Assembly (NCBI RefSeq): GCF_037977235.1
Contig: NZ_CP150276.1
Span: 3,720,001 to 3,784,000, forward strand
Direction of reading: 5' to 3'
Origin: Paenibacillus sp. FSL K6-0276
GTDB taxonomy: Bacteria > Bacillota > Bacilli > Paenibacillales > Paenibacillaceae
Length of the DNA stretch: 64,000 bases
Positions 1 through 7,706 of this stretch are shown here, in pieces (position 1 is the stretch's first letter; every line of letters begins with the position of its first letter). Under the pieces are notes generated by a model that made no database searches, had not been told where the DNA came from, and was given only the letters and a program-made list of their open reading frames with translations. The position numbers and the translations under genes are program-made.

Positions 1-443
1 TCCCATTTAAAGGCCTCGTCGCTACCAAGCGCCTTACTGATCACTGTAACGTCATCTGCCACCATAAACGCAGCATAGAAGCCAACCCCGAACTGACCTA
101 TGATGTTGTGTCCATCTTTAGCCTCGTTCTCTTTCTTAAAAGCAAGGGATCCGCTCTTCGCGATCGTTCCCAAGTTATTCTCCAGCTCTTCTTGCGTCAT
201 TCCGATACCTGTATCAGAAATCGTCAAGGTTCTGTTCGCCTTATCGGCTGTCACTTTAATATAATAATCTTCTTTATTGAAGACCAGGCCTTCATCGGCT
301 AATGCTTTGTAATAAATCTTATCAATCGCATCACTTGCATTGGAAATTAGCTCGCGCAAGAAAATTTCCCGTTGTGTATAAATGGAGTTAATCATCATTT
401 CCAGCAATCTTTTCGATTCGGCTTTAAACTCTTTTTTGGCCAT
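1..443 (-). CDS. htpG: Molecular chaperone HtpG (Hsp90), N-terminal part, cut by the window edge
   Basis: Only the first ~147 codons are present; the rest lies beyond base 1. The protein starts [17 protein letters not shown] and carries Hsp90 ATP-site motifs: [11 protein letters not shown] (helix with the Asn that holds Mg-ATP), DTGIGMT and [10 protein letters not shown]. HtpG is a cytosolic ATP-dependent chaperone. The ATG at 441-443 has a good ribosome binding site (AAAGGAGATC) upstream. A sigma-A promoter and a perfect CIRCE operator lie directly upstream, so HrcA control is likely. B. subtilis htpG, in contrast, is a class III heat-shock gene without CIRCE. Confidence 0.95.
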   Translation of the reverse strand, partial: MAKKEFKAESKRLLEMMINSIYTQREIFLRELISNASDAIDKIYYKALADEGLVFNKEDYYIKVTADKANRTLTISDTGIGMTQEELENNLGTIAKSGSLAFKKENEAKDGHNIIGQFGVGFYAAFMVADDVTVISKALGSDEAFKW

Positions 444-493
444 GAATAAATAGATCTCCTTTCAAAATAACCATCTTGTCCAACACAGAGTGA

Positions 494-520
494 TTAGCAC
501 TCCAATGTGTTGAGTGCTAA
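494..520 (-). promoter_or_regulatory. CIRCE operator (HrcA binding site) of htpG
   Basis: The inverted repeat TTAGCACTC, nine bases, then GAGTGCTAA matches the CIRCE consensus at all 18 arm positions. It lies between the predicted -10 box (532-537) and the htpG start, at or just after the expected transcription start, where HrcA represses. Confidence 0.95.
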
Positions 521-531
521 TTCTTCTTTTT

Positions 532-560
532 ATATAACATAAACTGATTTTGAATGTCAA
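532..560 (-). promoter_or_regulatory. Sigma-A promoter of htpG
   Basis: On the minus strand a perfect -35 TTGACA (555-560), a 17-bp spacer and -10 TTATAT (532-537) sit immediately upstream of CIRCE. Confidence 0.85.
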
Positions 561-653
561 TATTTACAGCGATTTTCTTTACATAATGCTATCTTTTGCA
601 TACAAATTTAGAATTTCATCGTTAATTAACGATCCACCCCTGACGGGAGTTAA

Positions 654-1529
654 CTAATGATTTGCAAGTAGCATTTGGGTTAGAAATTGCAACGGTTGAG
701 ACTTCCATTTCTTAGGGTGCATCAGAAGCTGCAGATCAAAGTGAATTTCCGGATGTGCGAAGGGCAGCTCGGCCAAGTTCCCCCGCTCAATTTCTTCCTC
801 TGCAACAATTTTCGGCAATAATGCAATCCCAAGACCATTCATGACACAACGTTTAATCGCCTCCAGATTCGAAAGCTCAAAACCTATGCGGAATATAATA
901 CCGTGCTCTTTTAACAAATTCTCGAACAGACTCCGGTAAATACAGCTTTCCTCAGAGACAATCAATTCACAATTATTCAGATCCTGTAAAGTTACAACAT
1001 CCTTTTGAGCAAGCGCATGATTGACTGGTGCTATTAATACAAGCGGTTCCTCTCTGATAATTGTACGCTCCAGTAAAGAATCAGCTGTGGTCCGATCGAG
1101 CATCAAGCCGATGTCTACTTCCCCATCTTTTATTTTGGCTACAAGGTTAGCTTCCTGCATAGTTTGCAGATGGATATCAAGTTTCGGGAATTTCGTCCTT
1201 AACTGCTGTAGGTAAGGTGGCAAGTAGAATGCAGCTAAAGAATCTATCGTACCAATGGTTAGCGTGCCTCCTATTTGCTGGGCGATGGTTTCTTTAGAAC
1301 GATCATACAGATCCAAAATCTCCACGAACAGCTTCAAAAGCTCTTCTCCAGGCGGGGTAAGACGCAGCTGTCGACCATGCCTTTCTATTAAAGGCACTCC
1401 ATATTCCTTCTCTATTTTCTGTATTTGCATCGTAACACTCGACTGGGCGTAACCTAACTCTTCAGCAGCACGTGTAAAGCTCTGACGTTTAGCCACCTCA
1501 CGGAATGTTCGTAAATAGGTTAAATCCAT
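654..1529 (-). CDS. LysR family transcriptional regulator
   Basis: The 291-residue protein has the LysR-type layout. The N-terminal winged helix-turn-helix (about residues 1-60, with FTRAAEELGYAQSSVTMQI) is followed by a long linker helix and a two-lobed effector domain (about 90-290). The ATG at 1527-1529 has GTGAGG just upstream. It is divergent from the DapA-like gene at 1651, the usual position of a LysR regulator relative to its target, and a palindrome fitting a LysR site lies between them. The effector is unknown; regulation of the neighbour is inferred from arrangement only. Confidence 0.9.
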   Translation of the reverse strand: MDLTYLRTFREVAKRQSFTRAAEELGYAQSSVTMQIQKIEKEYGVPLIERHGRQLRLTPPGEELLKLFVEILDLYDRSKETIAQQIGGTLTIGTIDSLAAFYLPPYLQQLRTKFPKLDIHLQTMQEANLVAKIKDGEVDIGLMLDRTTADSLLERTIIREEPLVLIAPVNHALAQKDVVTLQDLNNCELIVSEESCIYRSLFENLLKEHGIIFRIGFELSNLEAIKRCVMNGLGIALLPKIVAEEEIERGNLAELPFAHPEIHFDLQLLMHPKKWKSQPLQFLTQMLLANH

Positions 1530-1542
1530 AACCTCACCCTAA

Positions 1543-1559
1543 CATCAATATTTTTGATG
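1543..1559. promoter_or_regulatory. Candidate LysR-type operator palindrome
   Basis: CATCAA, five bases, then TTGATG is a perfect 6+6 inverted repeat of the T-N11-A type. It lies 14 bp upstream of the LysR start and about 90 bp upstream of the DapA-like start, which is typical for autoregulation plus divergent activation. No binding data. Confidence 0.5.
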
Positions 1560-1650
1560 ATCCACATCATTTATTATAGCTAACGACGATGCAACATTCC
1601 ATGGTAAAGTGTATGTAGAGGAATTAAAATATTTTGGAGGCCGATAATTT

Positions 1651-2547
1651 ATGCTTACAGAACAACAGATTTATGGAATTTATGTCCCCGTGGTTACCCC
1701 GTTCAATGCTGCTGGTGAAGTTGATTTGGATTCGTACCAGCGTTATGTAAAGAACATTATTAACAACAGCATACAAGGTCTGGTCGTTAATGGAACCACC
1801 GGTGAATCGCCAACTGTAACCGTAAATGAAATGCAGCTTCTAGTAAACACTTCCCGTGAGCTTTTACAATCTACATCTATCCCCTTAGTAGTCGGTACAG
1901 GAACCAATGACACAGCTTCTACAGTAGCACGCACTGAGATCGCAGCTAACCTTGGAGCTGATTGCGCACTAGTAGTCGTCCCTTATTATAGTCGTCCTTC
2001 GCAAGAGGGCATCATTGCACATTTCCGCAAAGCAGCAGAAGTAGGCATTCCGATCATGGCTTATGACATTCCAAGTCGTACAGGTACCGCTATGACCATA
2101 GATACTGCACGCACAATCTTAGAAATGAATAATGTTGTCGGTTTAAAAGACTGCTCTGGCAGCACTAAAATGGTTACCGAGTTAGTCCGTACGGGTTCCA
2201 AACCTGTGCTTGGCGGCGACGATTCACTCTTTTATGAAATGCTTAGCTGCGGAGCAGCTGGAGGCATGTTGGCTACTGCGAACGTTTATCCTGCAGAATG
2301 TGTCCGTATATACGAAGCCTTCAAATCGGGTCAATTAGACTTGGCAAAAGAAAACTTTGAACAACTGCTGCCAATCATCCGCCTCTTATTCAAGGAGTCC
2401 AATCCCGCTCCAATCAAATGGATGCTTAGCCAGAATGGCCTAATCGCATCAGATACGCTTCGCCTTCCTATGACTTCCATCAGCACAGCGCTTCAGCAAG
2501 AACTCAGCTCCTATGTTCAGGACAGCACGATCGAAGCGACCGCATAA
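1651..2547 (+). CDS. Dihydrodipicolinate synthase (DapA) family aldolase/lyase
   Basis: The 298-residue TIM-barrel Schiff-base aldolase has GTTGES (about 48-53), VVPYYSRP, the catalytic Tyr in YDIPSRTG (Tyr138, Arg143) and the Schiff-base Lys in GLKDCSG (Lys166). These residues fit dihydrodipicolinate synthase (pyruvate plus aspartate semialdehyde), but related sugar-acid and hydroxyproline-pathway aldolases share them. A second family member lies at 28326 inside the dap cluster and is the better candidate for the biosynthetic enzyme. This copy, alone beside a LysR regulator, may serve a regulated or catabolic role (inference). A strong ribosome binding site (TTTTGGAGGCC) precedes the ATG, and a terminator follows. 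Confidence 0.85.
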   Translation: MLTEQQIYGIYVPVVTPFNAAGEVDLDSYQRYVKNIINNSIQGLVVNGTTGESPTVTVNEMQLLVNTSRELLQSTSIPLVVGTGTNDTASTVARTEIAANLGADCALVVVPYYSRPSQEGIIAHFRKAAEVGIPIMAYDIPSRTGTAMTIDTARTILEMNNVVGLKDCSGSTKMVTELVRTGSKPVLGGDDSLFYEMLSCGAAGGMLATANVYPAECVRIYEAFKSGQLDLAKENFEQLLPIIRLLFKESNPAPIKWMLSQNGLIASDTLRLPMTSISTALQQELSSYVQDSTIEATA

Positions 2548-2557
2548 GAGAAAATAC

Positions 2558-2603
2558 AACAGCCGTTATTCAGTGAGGAACTGTTTAGCGGCTGTTTTTT
2601 GTT
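2558..2603 (+). terminator. Rho-independent terminator of the DapA-like gene
   Basis: AACAGCCG (2558-2565) pairs with CGGCTGTT (2589-2596), followed by a T-run, 10 bases after the stop codon. Confidence 0.85.
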
Positions 2604-2616
2604 GTAAATTCTCAGT

Positions 2617-2648
2617 AAAAAAACCATCAGAATTCTCTGACGGTTTTG
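2617..2648 (-). terminator. Rho-independent terminator of the DEAD-box helicase gene
   Basis: On the minus strand AAAACCGTCAGA pairs with TCTGATGGTTTT and runs into seven T. One pair is a G-U wobble only in the minus-strand transcript, so the element serves the gene ending at 2688. Confidence 0.8.
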
Positions 2649-2687
2649 AGACCTTACTATTAAGAACGTTCAGCGTTCAAAATCAAC

Positions 2688-4043
2688 TTATCTGCTGCTC
2701 GTTTGTCTTCCTTTTGTGAACCACTCGGATTTTGGCTTCAATGGAGGGTTAGACTTAGGCTTTGCTTTGGCTGGTTTAGATGCCACTGATTTTGATGCTG
2801 ATGGTTTAGCTGTTGATGGTCTGGAATTCGATGGTTTAGAAGCTACTGATTTCGAACCTGACGGTTTCGAAGATCGTTCTGTCTTCATTTGCGTTTTGCG
2901 AGACATCGGATACGGATGATCCTTCACTTCAGGAATCGATTTTCCGATCAATTTCTCGATATCTTTAAGGAACGGAAGCTCTTCAGATTCGCAAAAAGAT
3001 ATTGCTGTTCCGCTCAATCCCGCTCTACCGGTACGACCGATTCGGTGCACATAGGTTTCTGGAATATTTGGTAAATTGAAATTGATTACGTGAGATAGCT
3101 CATCAATATCAATTCCTCGTGCAGCGATATCCGTAGCTACAAGAACGCGGGTTGCGCCACTTTTAAAATTCCGTAATGCATTCTGCCGATCATTCTGAGA
3201 TTTATTGCCGTGAATGGCTTGAGCAGAAATGTTCACCTTCGCTAGATCGCGTGTAACACGGTCCGCACCACGTTTAGTCCGAGTAAACACCAAAGCAGAA
3301 ATGATGGATTTATCCTGTAACAAAAGATTCAATTGATTTTGCTTATTTCCGTTCTCTAATAAATAGATTGATTGGTTGATTCTCTCCGCAGTAGATGAGA
3401 CAGGTGTGATTTCTACTTTTACTGGATTCACAAGCAATGTTTTGATCAATTTGGAAATTTCAGTAGGCATCGTTGCCGAGAAGAACAGTGTTTGTTTCTT
3501 CGTAGGCATTTTGGCGATAATTCTCTTCACATCATGGATAAAGCCCATATCTAGCATCCGGTCAGCTTCATCTAAGACAAGAATTTGGACATACTGCAAA
3601 TCCACACGTTTTTGATTAATTAAGTCGATGAGTCTACCTGGTGTTGCAATAAGAATATCAGCACCTTGATTCAGCGCACGCTCCTGCACTTTCTGTGACA
3701 CACCGCCAACAATGGCAGCAGAGCGGATATCTGTGTATTGGCTATAAGCCTTTATGTTATCAGCTATTTGAATCGCTAGTTCTCTTGTAGGTGTTAAGAT
3801 CAACGAGCGAATGCGTCGCACATTATTGGTTTTGTTTGGACTTGATTGCTCGCTCAATAATTGAATGATGGGTACGGAAAATGCAGCTGTCTTTCCTGTT
3901 CCCGTTTGGGCGCATCCAAGTAAATCTCTACCCTCTAATACAGCTGGAATCGATTGTTCCTGTATTGGTGTAGGTGATGTATAGTTTTCTTTGCTTAAAG
4001 CCTTTAAAATCGCAGGCATAATATTCAGTTCGTTAAATGTCAT
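2688..4043 (-). CDS. DEAD-box ATP-dependent RNA helicase
   Basis: The 451-residue protein has a full helicase core: Q motif (TPIQEQSIP), Walker A AQTGTGKT (about 45-52), PTRELA, DEAD in VLDEADRMLDMGF, SAT, and motif VI HRIGRTGR. It unwinds RNA in cold adaptation, ribosome assembly or RNA decay; which of these cannot be told from sequence. The last ~75 residues are a basic, Ser/Pro/Lys-rich tail with short repeats built around SKPS and ASKP, probably a disordered RNA-binding tail. AAGGAGACCC precedes the ATG. The core resembles RhlE/CshA-type helicases, but a subfamily is not assigned. It stands alone between terminators. Confidence 0.92.
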   Translation of the reverse strand: MTFNELNIMPAILKALSKENYTSPTPIQEQSIPAVLEGRDLLGCAQTGTGKTAAFSVPIIQLLSEQSSPNKTNNVRRIRSLILTPTRELAIQIADNIKAYSQYTDIRSAAIVGGVSQKVQERALNQGADILIATPGRLIDLINQKRVDLQYVQILVLDEADRMLDMGFIHDVKRIIAKMPTKKQTLFFSATMPTEISKLIKTLLVNPVKVEITPVSSTAERINQSIYLLENGNKQNQLNLLLQDKSIISALVFTRTKRGADRVTRDLAKVNISAQAIHGNKSQNDRQNALRNFKSGATRVLVATDIAARGIDIDELSHVINFNLPNIPETYVHRIGRTGRAGLSGTAISFCESEELPFLKDIEKLIGKSIPEVKDHPYPMSRKTQMKTERSSKPSGSKSVASKPSNSRPSTAKPSASKSVASKPAKAKPKSNPPLKPKSEWFTKGRQTSSR

Positions 4044-4436
4044 TGGGTCTCCTTAATTTCTAATACATATATTCTTAACAATAAATCTTTTTGTCACGTC
4101 ATAAACAATAATCATAACACAATTAGTCACGTAATAATAGATATTCTTTATCATCACACCAATTTTCATTAAAAATCCATTTCAGCATACATCCACTATA
4201 CTCATACAACAGCAGTATACTTCTCGTGTTCTTCTGAGGGGATCTCTTATTGAGTGATTGGACTCAGACGCCCTTATTTTGGGGATTCGTGACTTTTTAC
4301 CGCGCTATCGGACTCAGTTGCAGCTATTCATGAAAATGAAGCCCAAATCAGTATGGATATAAGACAATAAGAGCTATGCATTCCGATACGTTCAAGCAGA
4401 TAAGACACGCAAAGTTTTTTCGACCGCAGGATAAAT
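4044..4436. other. Gene-free interval with a decayed 50-bp direct repeat
   Basis: No convincing gene. GGACTCAG occurs at 4260-4267 and 4310-4317, exactly 50 bp apart, with partly similar sequence after each (CGCCCTTATTTT and TGCAGCTATTCA). This looks like a decayed intergenic repeat. The 5' leader and promoter of the helicase must lie in the first ~100 bp, but no clean promoter was seen. Confidence 0.35.
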
Positions 4437-4467
4437 AAAAAAAGCGAAGGATTTCTCCCCCGCTTCT
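4437..4467 (-). terminator. Rho-independent terminator of the pduL-like gene
   Basis: On the minus strand AAGCGGGGG pairs with CCTTCGCTT (some G-U pairs) and ends in a run of seven T, shortly after the stop at 4485. Confidence 0.8.
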
Positions 4468-4484
4468 TATCATTCGTATGAAGA

Positions 4485-5057
4485 CTAGTCTACGATTTCA
4501 GCAGTGTCGCCATTGTTGGCACCAGCAGCATTAGCTTCGTCAGTATCAATATGCATATCAAGTTTGAAGCTGTCGGATACACGAGCAATTACGTTCTCCA
4601 ATACGAGACCGCGGTCGCCACCGAGACGAACTTTAAGCAATTGCTTATCCGCAATGCCCCAAGCTTCAGCTTCAGAAGTGTGGAAGTGAATGTGACGAGC
4701 TGCGATGATAACGCCTTGTTCTAATTCAACTTCACCAGCAGGTCCTTTAAGCGTAATGCCAGGTGTTCCTTCAATATTTCCAGATTCGCGAACTGGAGCT
4801 TTCACGCCAAGTGCGAAGGAGTCAGTACGGGAAATTTCTAATTGGGAAGCCGGACGAGCAGGTCCCAAAATTCTTACCTTGTCAAATTTACCTTTGCTAC
4901 CGATAACTGCTACTTGTTCGTTTGCTGCAAATTGTCCTGGTTGGGAAAGTGGTTTGAACTCAGTTAATTGATATCCTGGGCCAAACAGAGCCTCCACGTG
5001 CTCCTGCGTAAGGTGAATATGTCTAGCCGACACACCTACGGGTACAGTCTTACTCAT
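4485..5057 (-). CDS. pduL: PduL-type phosphate acyltransferase, stand-alone
   Basis: The 190-residue protein has the two PduL domains and their zinc-binding histidine motifs: ARHIHLTQ near residue 10 and AARHIHFHTSEAEAWG near 115. PduL moves an acyl group between phosphate and coenzyme A (acetyl or propanoyl phosphate). No microcompartment shell or diol/ethanolamine genes are nearby, so this is a stand-alone form that probably acts as an acetate/propionate phosphotransacylase in the cytosol (inference). The ATG at 5055-5057 is chosen because AAGGAGTG lies 8 bases upstream; the reading frame is open 15 codons further without a better site. Confidence 0.88.
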   Translation of the reverse strand: MSKTVPVGVSARHIHLTQEHVEALFGPGYQLTEFKPLSQPGQFAANEQVAVIGSKGKFDKVRILGPARPASQLEISRTDSFALGVKAPVRESGNIEGTPGITLKGPAGEVELEQGVIIAARHIHFHTSEAEAWGIADKQLLKVRLGGDRGLVLENVIARVSDSFKLDMHIDTDEANAAGANNGDTAEIVD

Positions 5058-5132
5058 AGTAAAGTCACTCCTTGTATTTTCTCTAGTATCTGTACAAGCC
5101 ATTAATCATTATACATCTTATTACCCCAAAAT

Positions 5133-5166
5133 AAAAAGGCCTGCATCATAACGAAGGCCTTTTTTT
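5133..5166 (-). terminator. Rho-independent terminator of the M19 dipeptidase gene
   Basis: AAAAAGGCCT and AGGCCTTTTTTT form an inverted repeat with T-rich flanks on both strands. It follows the dipeptidase stop at 5196 and lies upstream of the pduL-like gene. Confidence 0.8.
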
Positions 5167-5195
5167 CGACAATTTATGTTTTTTGAACAAGATTG

Positions 5196-6161
5196 TCATG
5201 GTTTAGACACCTGAGAGGGCAAGTTTGTGCCTAAATAAGATGACGCATTCTCATACATCCAGCCTTTTACAGCATCCTCCGGATAATAACGAAGTAGCTG
5301 CTCTATAAGTTCAGGGTATTTTCCCGGGTGCTCCAACTTCTCTACCCAAGTATCAATCCCGTCAAAATCAGAACCAAACATCATATGCTTCTCTCCACCA
5401 AGGCTACATACATGTTCAATATGCTTTAACAAATCTTCAATACGAGCTGTTCCATCATCACTTACAAACCACGGATAAAAGGTCAGTCCCATTCTTCCAT
5501 CCATTGCAATCAAAGCTTTAATCTGTTCATCATTTAAATTTCTAACATGCCCACATATAGCTGCAGCATTCGAATGGGAGGCAATAAACGGACGATTGCT
5601 TAAATGAGCCAACTCCCAGAACCCCGCTTGCGACAAATGCGACACATCCAGCAGCATTCCACTTTCGTTGCAACATTCTATCAGCTTTCTCCCTTTTTCC
5701 GTAAATCCACCATTACGCTTCTCTAGCACACCATCTGCTGCCCAGTTCGCATAATTCCAAGTCACACCAAGAAACCTTACTCCAAGTTCGAAACAGAGCT
5801 GAGCATAAAACAAGTTCCCTTCTAAGCCGTCTACGCCCTCCAGAGAGAGCATTGCTTGTGGAGATGCGCCTACTAATCGATTCCCCACTTGCTCCTTCCA
5901 CCGTAACCACTGAAGCCCATCTGTGTTCACTATCTTTTGTCTAAAGAGATCAATTTGCCCTAGAACATGTTCAAAGCTAGGTTTACCTCTGGTAGTTGAA
6001 AGATATATTGCAAAACATTGCAACTCCACTCCACCAGAAGCCAGCCGCTCTGCAGTAACATCTAATCGAGGATCATTGTCAAAATTAATATCCGGAGAGG
6101 CTTGCATTTTGCTTAGCACATCACAATGGAAATCCGCTACCTTAAGCTTATCAACCCTCAT
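5196..6161 (-). CDS. Membrane (renal) dipeptidase family M19 peptidase
   Basis: The 321-residue protein has M19 metallo-dipeptidase signatures: HxD in ADFHCD (His12, Asp14), the bridging Glu in SLEGVDGL, LDVSHLS, ASHSNA and FGSDFDG. Family members are dizinc enzymes that cleave dipeptides, including D-amino-acid dipeptides. No signal peptide is visible, so it is probably cytoplasmic. The ATG at 6159-6161 follows GTGAGGTTG. It is monocistronic. A role in cell-wall or spore peptide recycling is possible but not shown. Confidence 0.9.
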   Translation of the reverse strand: MRVDKLKVADFHCDVLSKMQASPDINFDNDPRLDVTAERLASGGVELQCFAIYLSTTRGKPSFEHVLGQIDLFRQKIVNTDGLQWLRWKEQVGNRLVGASPQAMLSLEGVDGLEGNLFYAQLCFELGVRFLGVTWNYANWAADGVLEKRNGGFTEKGRKLIECCNESGMLLDVSHLSQAGFWELAHLSNRPFIASHSNAAAICGHVRNLNDEQIKALIAMDGRMGLTFYPWFVSDDGTARIEDLLKHIEHVCSLGGEKHMMFGSDFDGIDTWVEKLEHPGKYPELIEQLLRYYPEDAVKGWMYENASSYLGTNLPSQVSKP

Positions 6162-6260
6162 TCTACAACCTCACTTTCTCGCAGTTCCAGCCGTTCATTT
6201 CATTTCCAAATGCCTATTTCAGATACTATGCAAAAAAACGTTAGACTATAAATCAAAAGC

Positions 6261-6290
6261 AAAAAACCCGTTTACAAAAGTAAACAGGTT
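6261..6290 (-). terminator. Rho-independent terminator of spoVS
   Basis: On the minus strand AACCTGTTTAC pairs with GTAAACGGGTT, followed by TTTTTT, just after the spoVS stop at 6310. Confidence 0.85.
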
Positions 6291-6309
6291 CATCCGTTCT
6301 ATAGGTCTA

Positions 6310-6570
6310 TTATCTGGGTTCTACAATCAGTTTAATCGCGGTTCGATCTTCTCCATCAATCACGATGTCTGTGAACGCAGGAATGCAGATCAAATCAACT
6401 CCGCTTGGTGCAACAAATCCCCGGGCAATGGCAACTGCTTTGACTGCTTGATTCAGTGCTCCAGCTCCAATAGCTTGTAATTCAGCCGATCCACGTTCAC
6501 GAAGAACACCTGCTAATGCGCCGGCGACGGAATTTGGATTGGATTTAGCTGATACTTTTAATACATCCAT
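6310..6570 (-). CDS. spoVS: Stage V sporulation protein S
   Basis: The 86-residue protein matches SpoVS in full length: MDVLKVSAKSNPNSVAGALA at the start and FTDIVIDGEDRTAIKL near the end. SpoVS is a small Alba-like protein needed for progress past stage V of sporulation. It sits beside ymdB and rny, as in B. subtilis. GGGGAGGT lies upstream of the ATG, and a convincing sigma-H promoter lies about 55-80 bp upstream, matching the sigma-H dependence known in B. subtilis. Confidence 0.97.
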   Translation of the reverse strand: MDVLKVSAKSNPNSVAGALAGVLRERGSAELQAIGAGALNQAVKAVAIARGFVAPSGVDLICIPAFTDIVIDGEDRTAIKLIVEPR

Positions 6571-6621
6571 AGTAAGTACCTCCCCTGGGAAAATAATGGT
6601 GTTCTTCCACTACTTTAGATG

Positions 6622-6650
6622 TTATTCGCGAGAGAAGAAATAATTCCTTC
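6622..6650 (-). promoter_or_regulatory. Sigma-H promoter of spoVS
   Basis: On the minus strand GAAGGAATT, 11 bases, then CGCGAATAA matches the sigma-H consensus RNAGGAWWW-N11/12-RNNGAATWW at all but one defined position. Confidence 0.8.
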
Positions 6651-6770
6651 TTTTTACGGACCACGTCTTCCAAAAATGGTATAAAAGATACTCTTTTCCG
6701 ATATAAAAAATATCACACTTTACCCTAACTCGGCGAAATTACCCGGATTAAACTTCACTCTATCCTACTC

Positions 6771-7565
6771 TTAGCTCATAACCCATTCATCTTCACGAAG
6801 ACGTATCTTCTCCAGACGAGTTGCCGCACCAGTACTCTCATCTATTTCTGCAAATAAACCGTGAAGCTGCCACTTGCCTTCATCGACAACAAATCGTGCC
6901 GGTAGTTGAGTAGTGAACTTATAAAGTACCGCATCTCTTTCCATACCCAGAATTCCTTCGCTTGAACCAACCATTCCCGCATCGGTCAAATACGCAGTTC
7001 CTCCTGGCAAAATAACATCATCATTCGTTTGAACGTGAGTATGTGTCCCTACTACAATCGATGCGCGACCATCCATGAAATACCCCATGGCGATTTTCTC
7101 AGAAGTGACCTCTGCATGGAAATCAACGAGTATACATTTATGATCTCTACGAAGTTCTTCAACAATTTCTTCTCCAACACGGAAAGGACAATCAATAGCG
7201 GGTAAAAACGTCCGCCCTTGCAAATTTACTATAGCCAGTTCTTTACCGTTACCTTTAACAACTGTATAACCTCTTCCTGGTGTTCCTGGCGGAAAATTGG
7301 CTGGACGAATAATCCGAGCCTCGTCGTCGATAAACTCAAAAATATCTTTGTTGTCCCATGTGTGATTCCCCATGGTTATACCGTGAACGCCCCAGTTAAA
7401 AAATTCATTAGCGATCGCCTTGGTGATCCCTCTACCGGCAGCAGAATTTTCACCATTAACAATAATAATATGTGGCTGATATTTACTTTTTAATGAGGGT
7501 AACATCTCACGAAGAGCCTTTCTGCCAACATTACCTACGATATCTCCAATAAATAGTACTTTAAT
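6771..7565 (-). CDS. ymdB: YmdB phosphodiesterase (metallophosphoesterase), probable ATT start
   Basis: The 264-residue protein belongs to the YmdB/TIGR00282 phosphoesterases (2',3'-cyclic nucleotide phosphodiesterase, linked to biofilm and motility choice). Metal ligands are seen in FIGDIVG (Asp8), VNGENSAAG, MGNHTWD and GTHTHVQ. The first ATG in frame (7503-7505) would remove 20 residues, including the metal ligand Asp8. Upstream the frame reads IKVLFIGDIVGNVGR from an ATT at 7563-7565, placed 6 bases after GGGGGAG, with no ATG, GTG or TTG in between at the right place. I therefore call ATT as the start. A terminator separates it from rny. Confidence 0.9.
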   Translation of the reverse strand: MKVLFIGDIVGNVGRKALREMLPSLKSKYQPHIIIVNGENSAAGRGITKAIANEFFNWGVHGITMGNHTWDNKDIFEFIDDEARIIRPANFPPGTPGRGYTVVKGNGKELAIVNLQGRTFLPAIDCPFRVGEEIVEELRRDHKCILVDFHAEVTSEKIAMGYFMDGRASIVVGTHTHVQTNDDVILPGGTAYLTDAGMVGSSEGILGMERDAVLYKFTTQLPARFVVDEGKWQLHGLFAEIDESTGAATRLEKIRLREDEWVMS

Positions 7566-7623
7566 GATTCTCTCCCCCTAATCTTAACCGCTATATCTAA
7601 TGGATAAGACCTCATATTGAAAG

Positions 7624-7652
7624 AAAAAAGGCCCCGCTTAGGGGCCAATTTT
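7624..7652 (-). terminator. Rho-independent terminator of rny
   Basis: GGCCCC and GGGGCC around GCTTA, with six T on the minus-strand exit side, lie about 55 bases after the rny stop. Confidence 0.85.
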
Positions 7653-7660
7653 CATCAAAT

Positions 7661-7678
7661 ATAAGAAAGTATAAGTTA
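7661..7678 (-). repeat. Solo copy of the 18-bp core of the two-hairpin repeat
   Basis: TATAAGAAAGTATAAGTT is the exact reverse complement of the core in the full copies at 30556 and 37757. It lies between the rny stop and its terminator, in the opposite orientation to the full copies. Confidence 0.6.
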
Positions 7679-7706
7679 CATCTTATCCCTTAACCTTATA
7701 TTCCAC

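Noticed and set aside
6571..6770. Additional small gene between spoVS and ymdB
   Set aside because: No open frame of useful length with a ribosome binding site; the stretch is explained by the sigma-H promoter and leader of spoVS.
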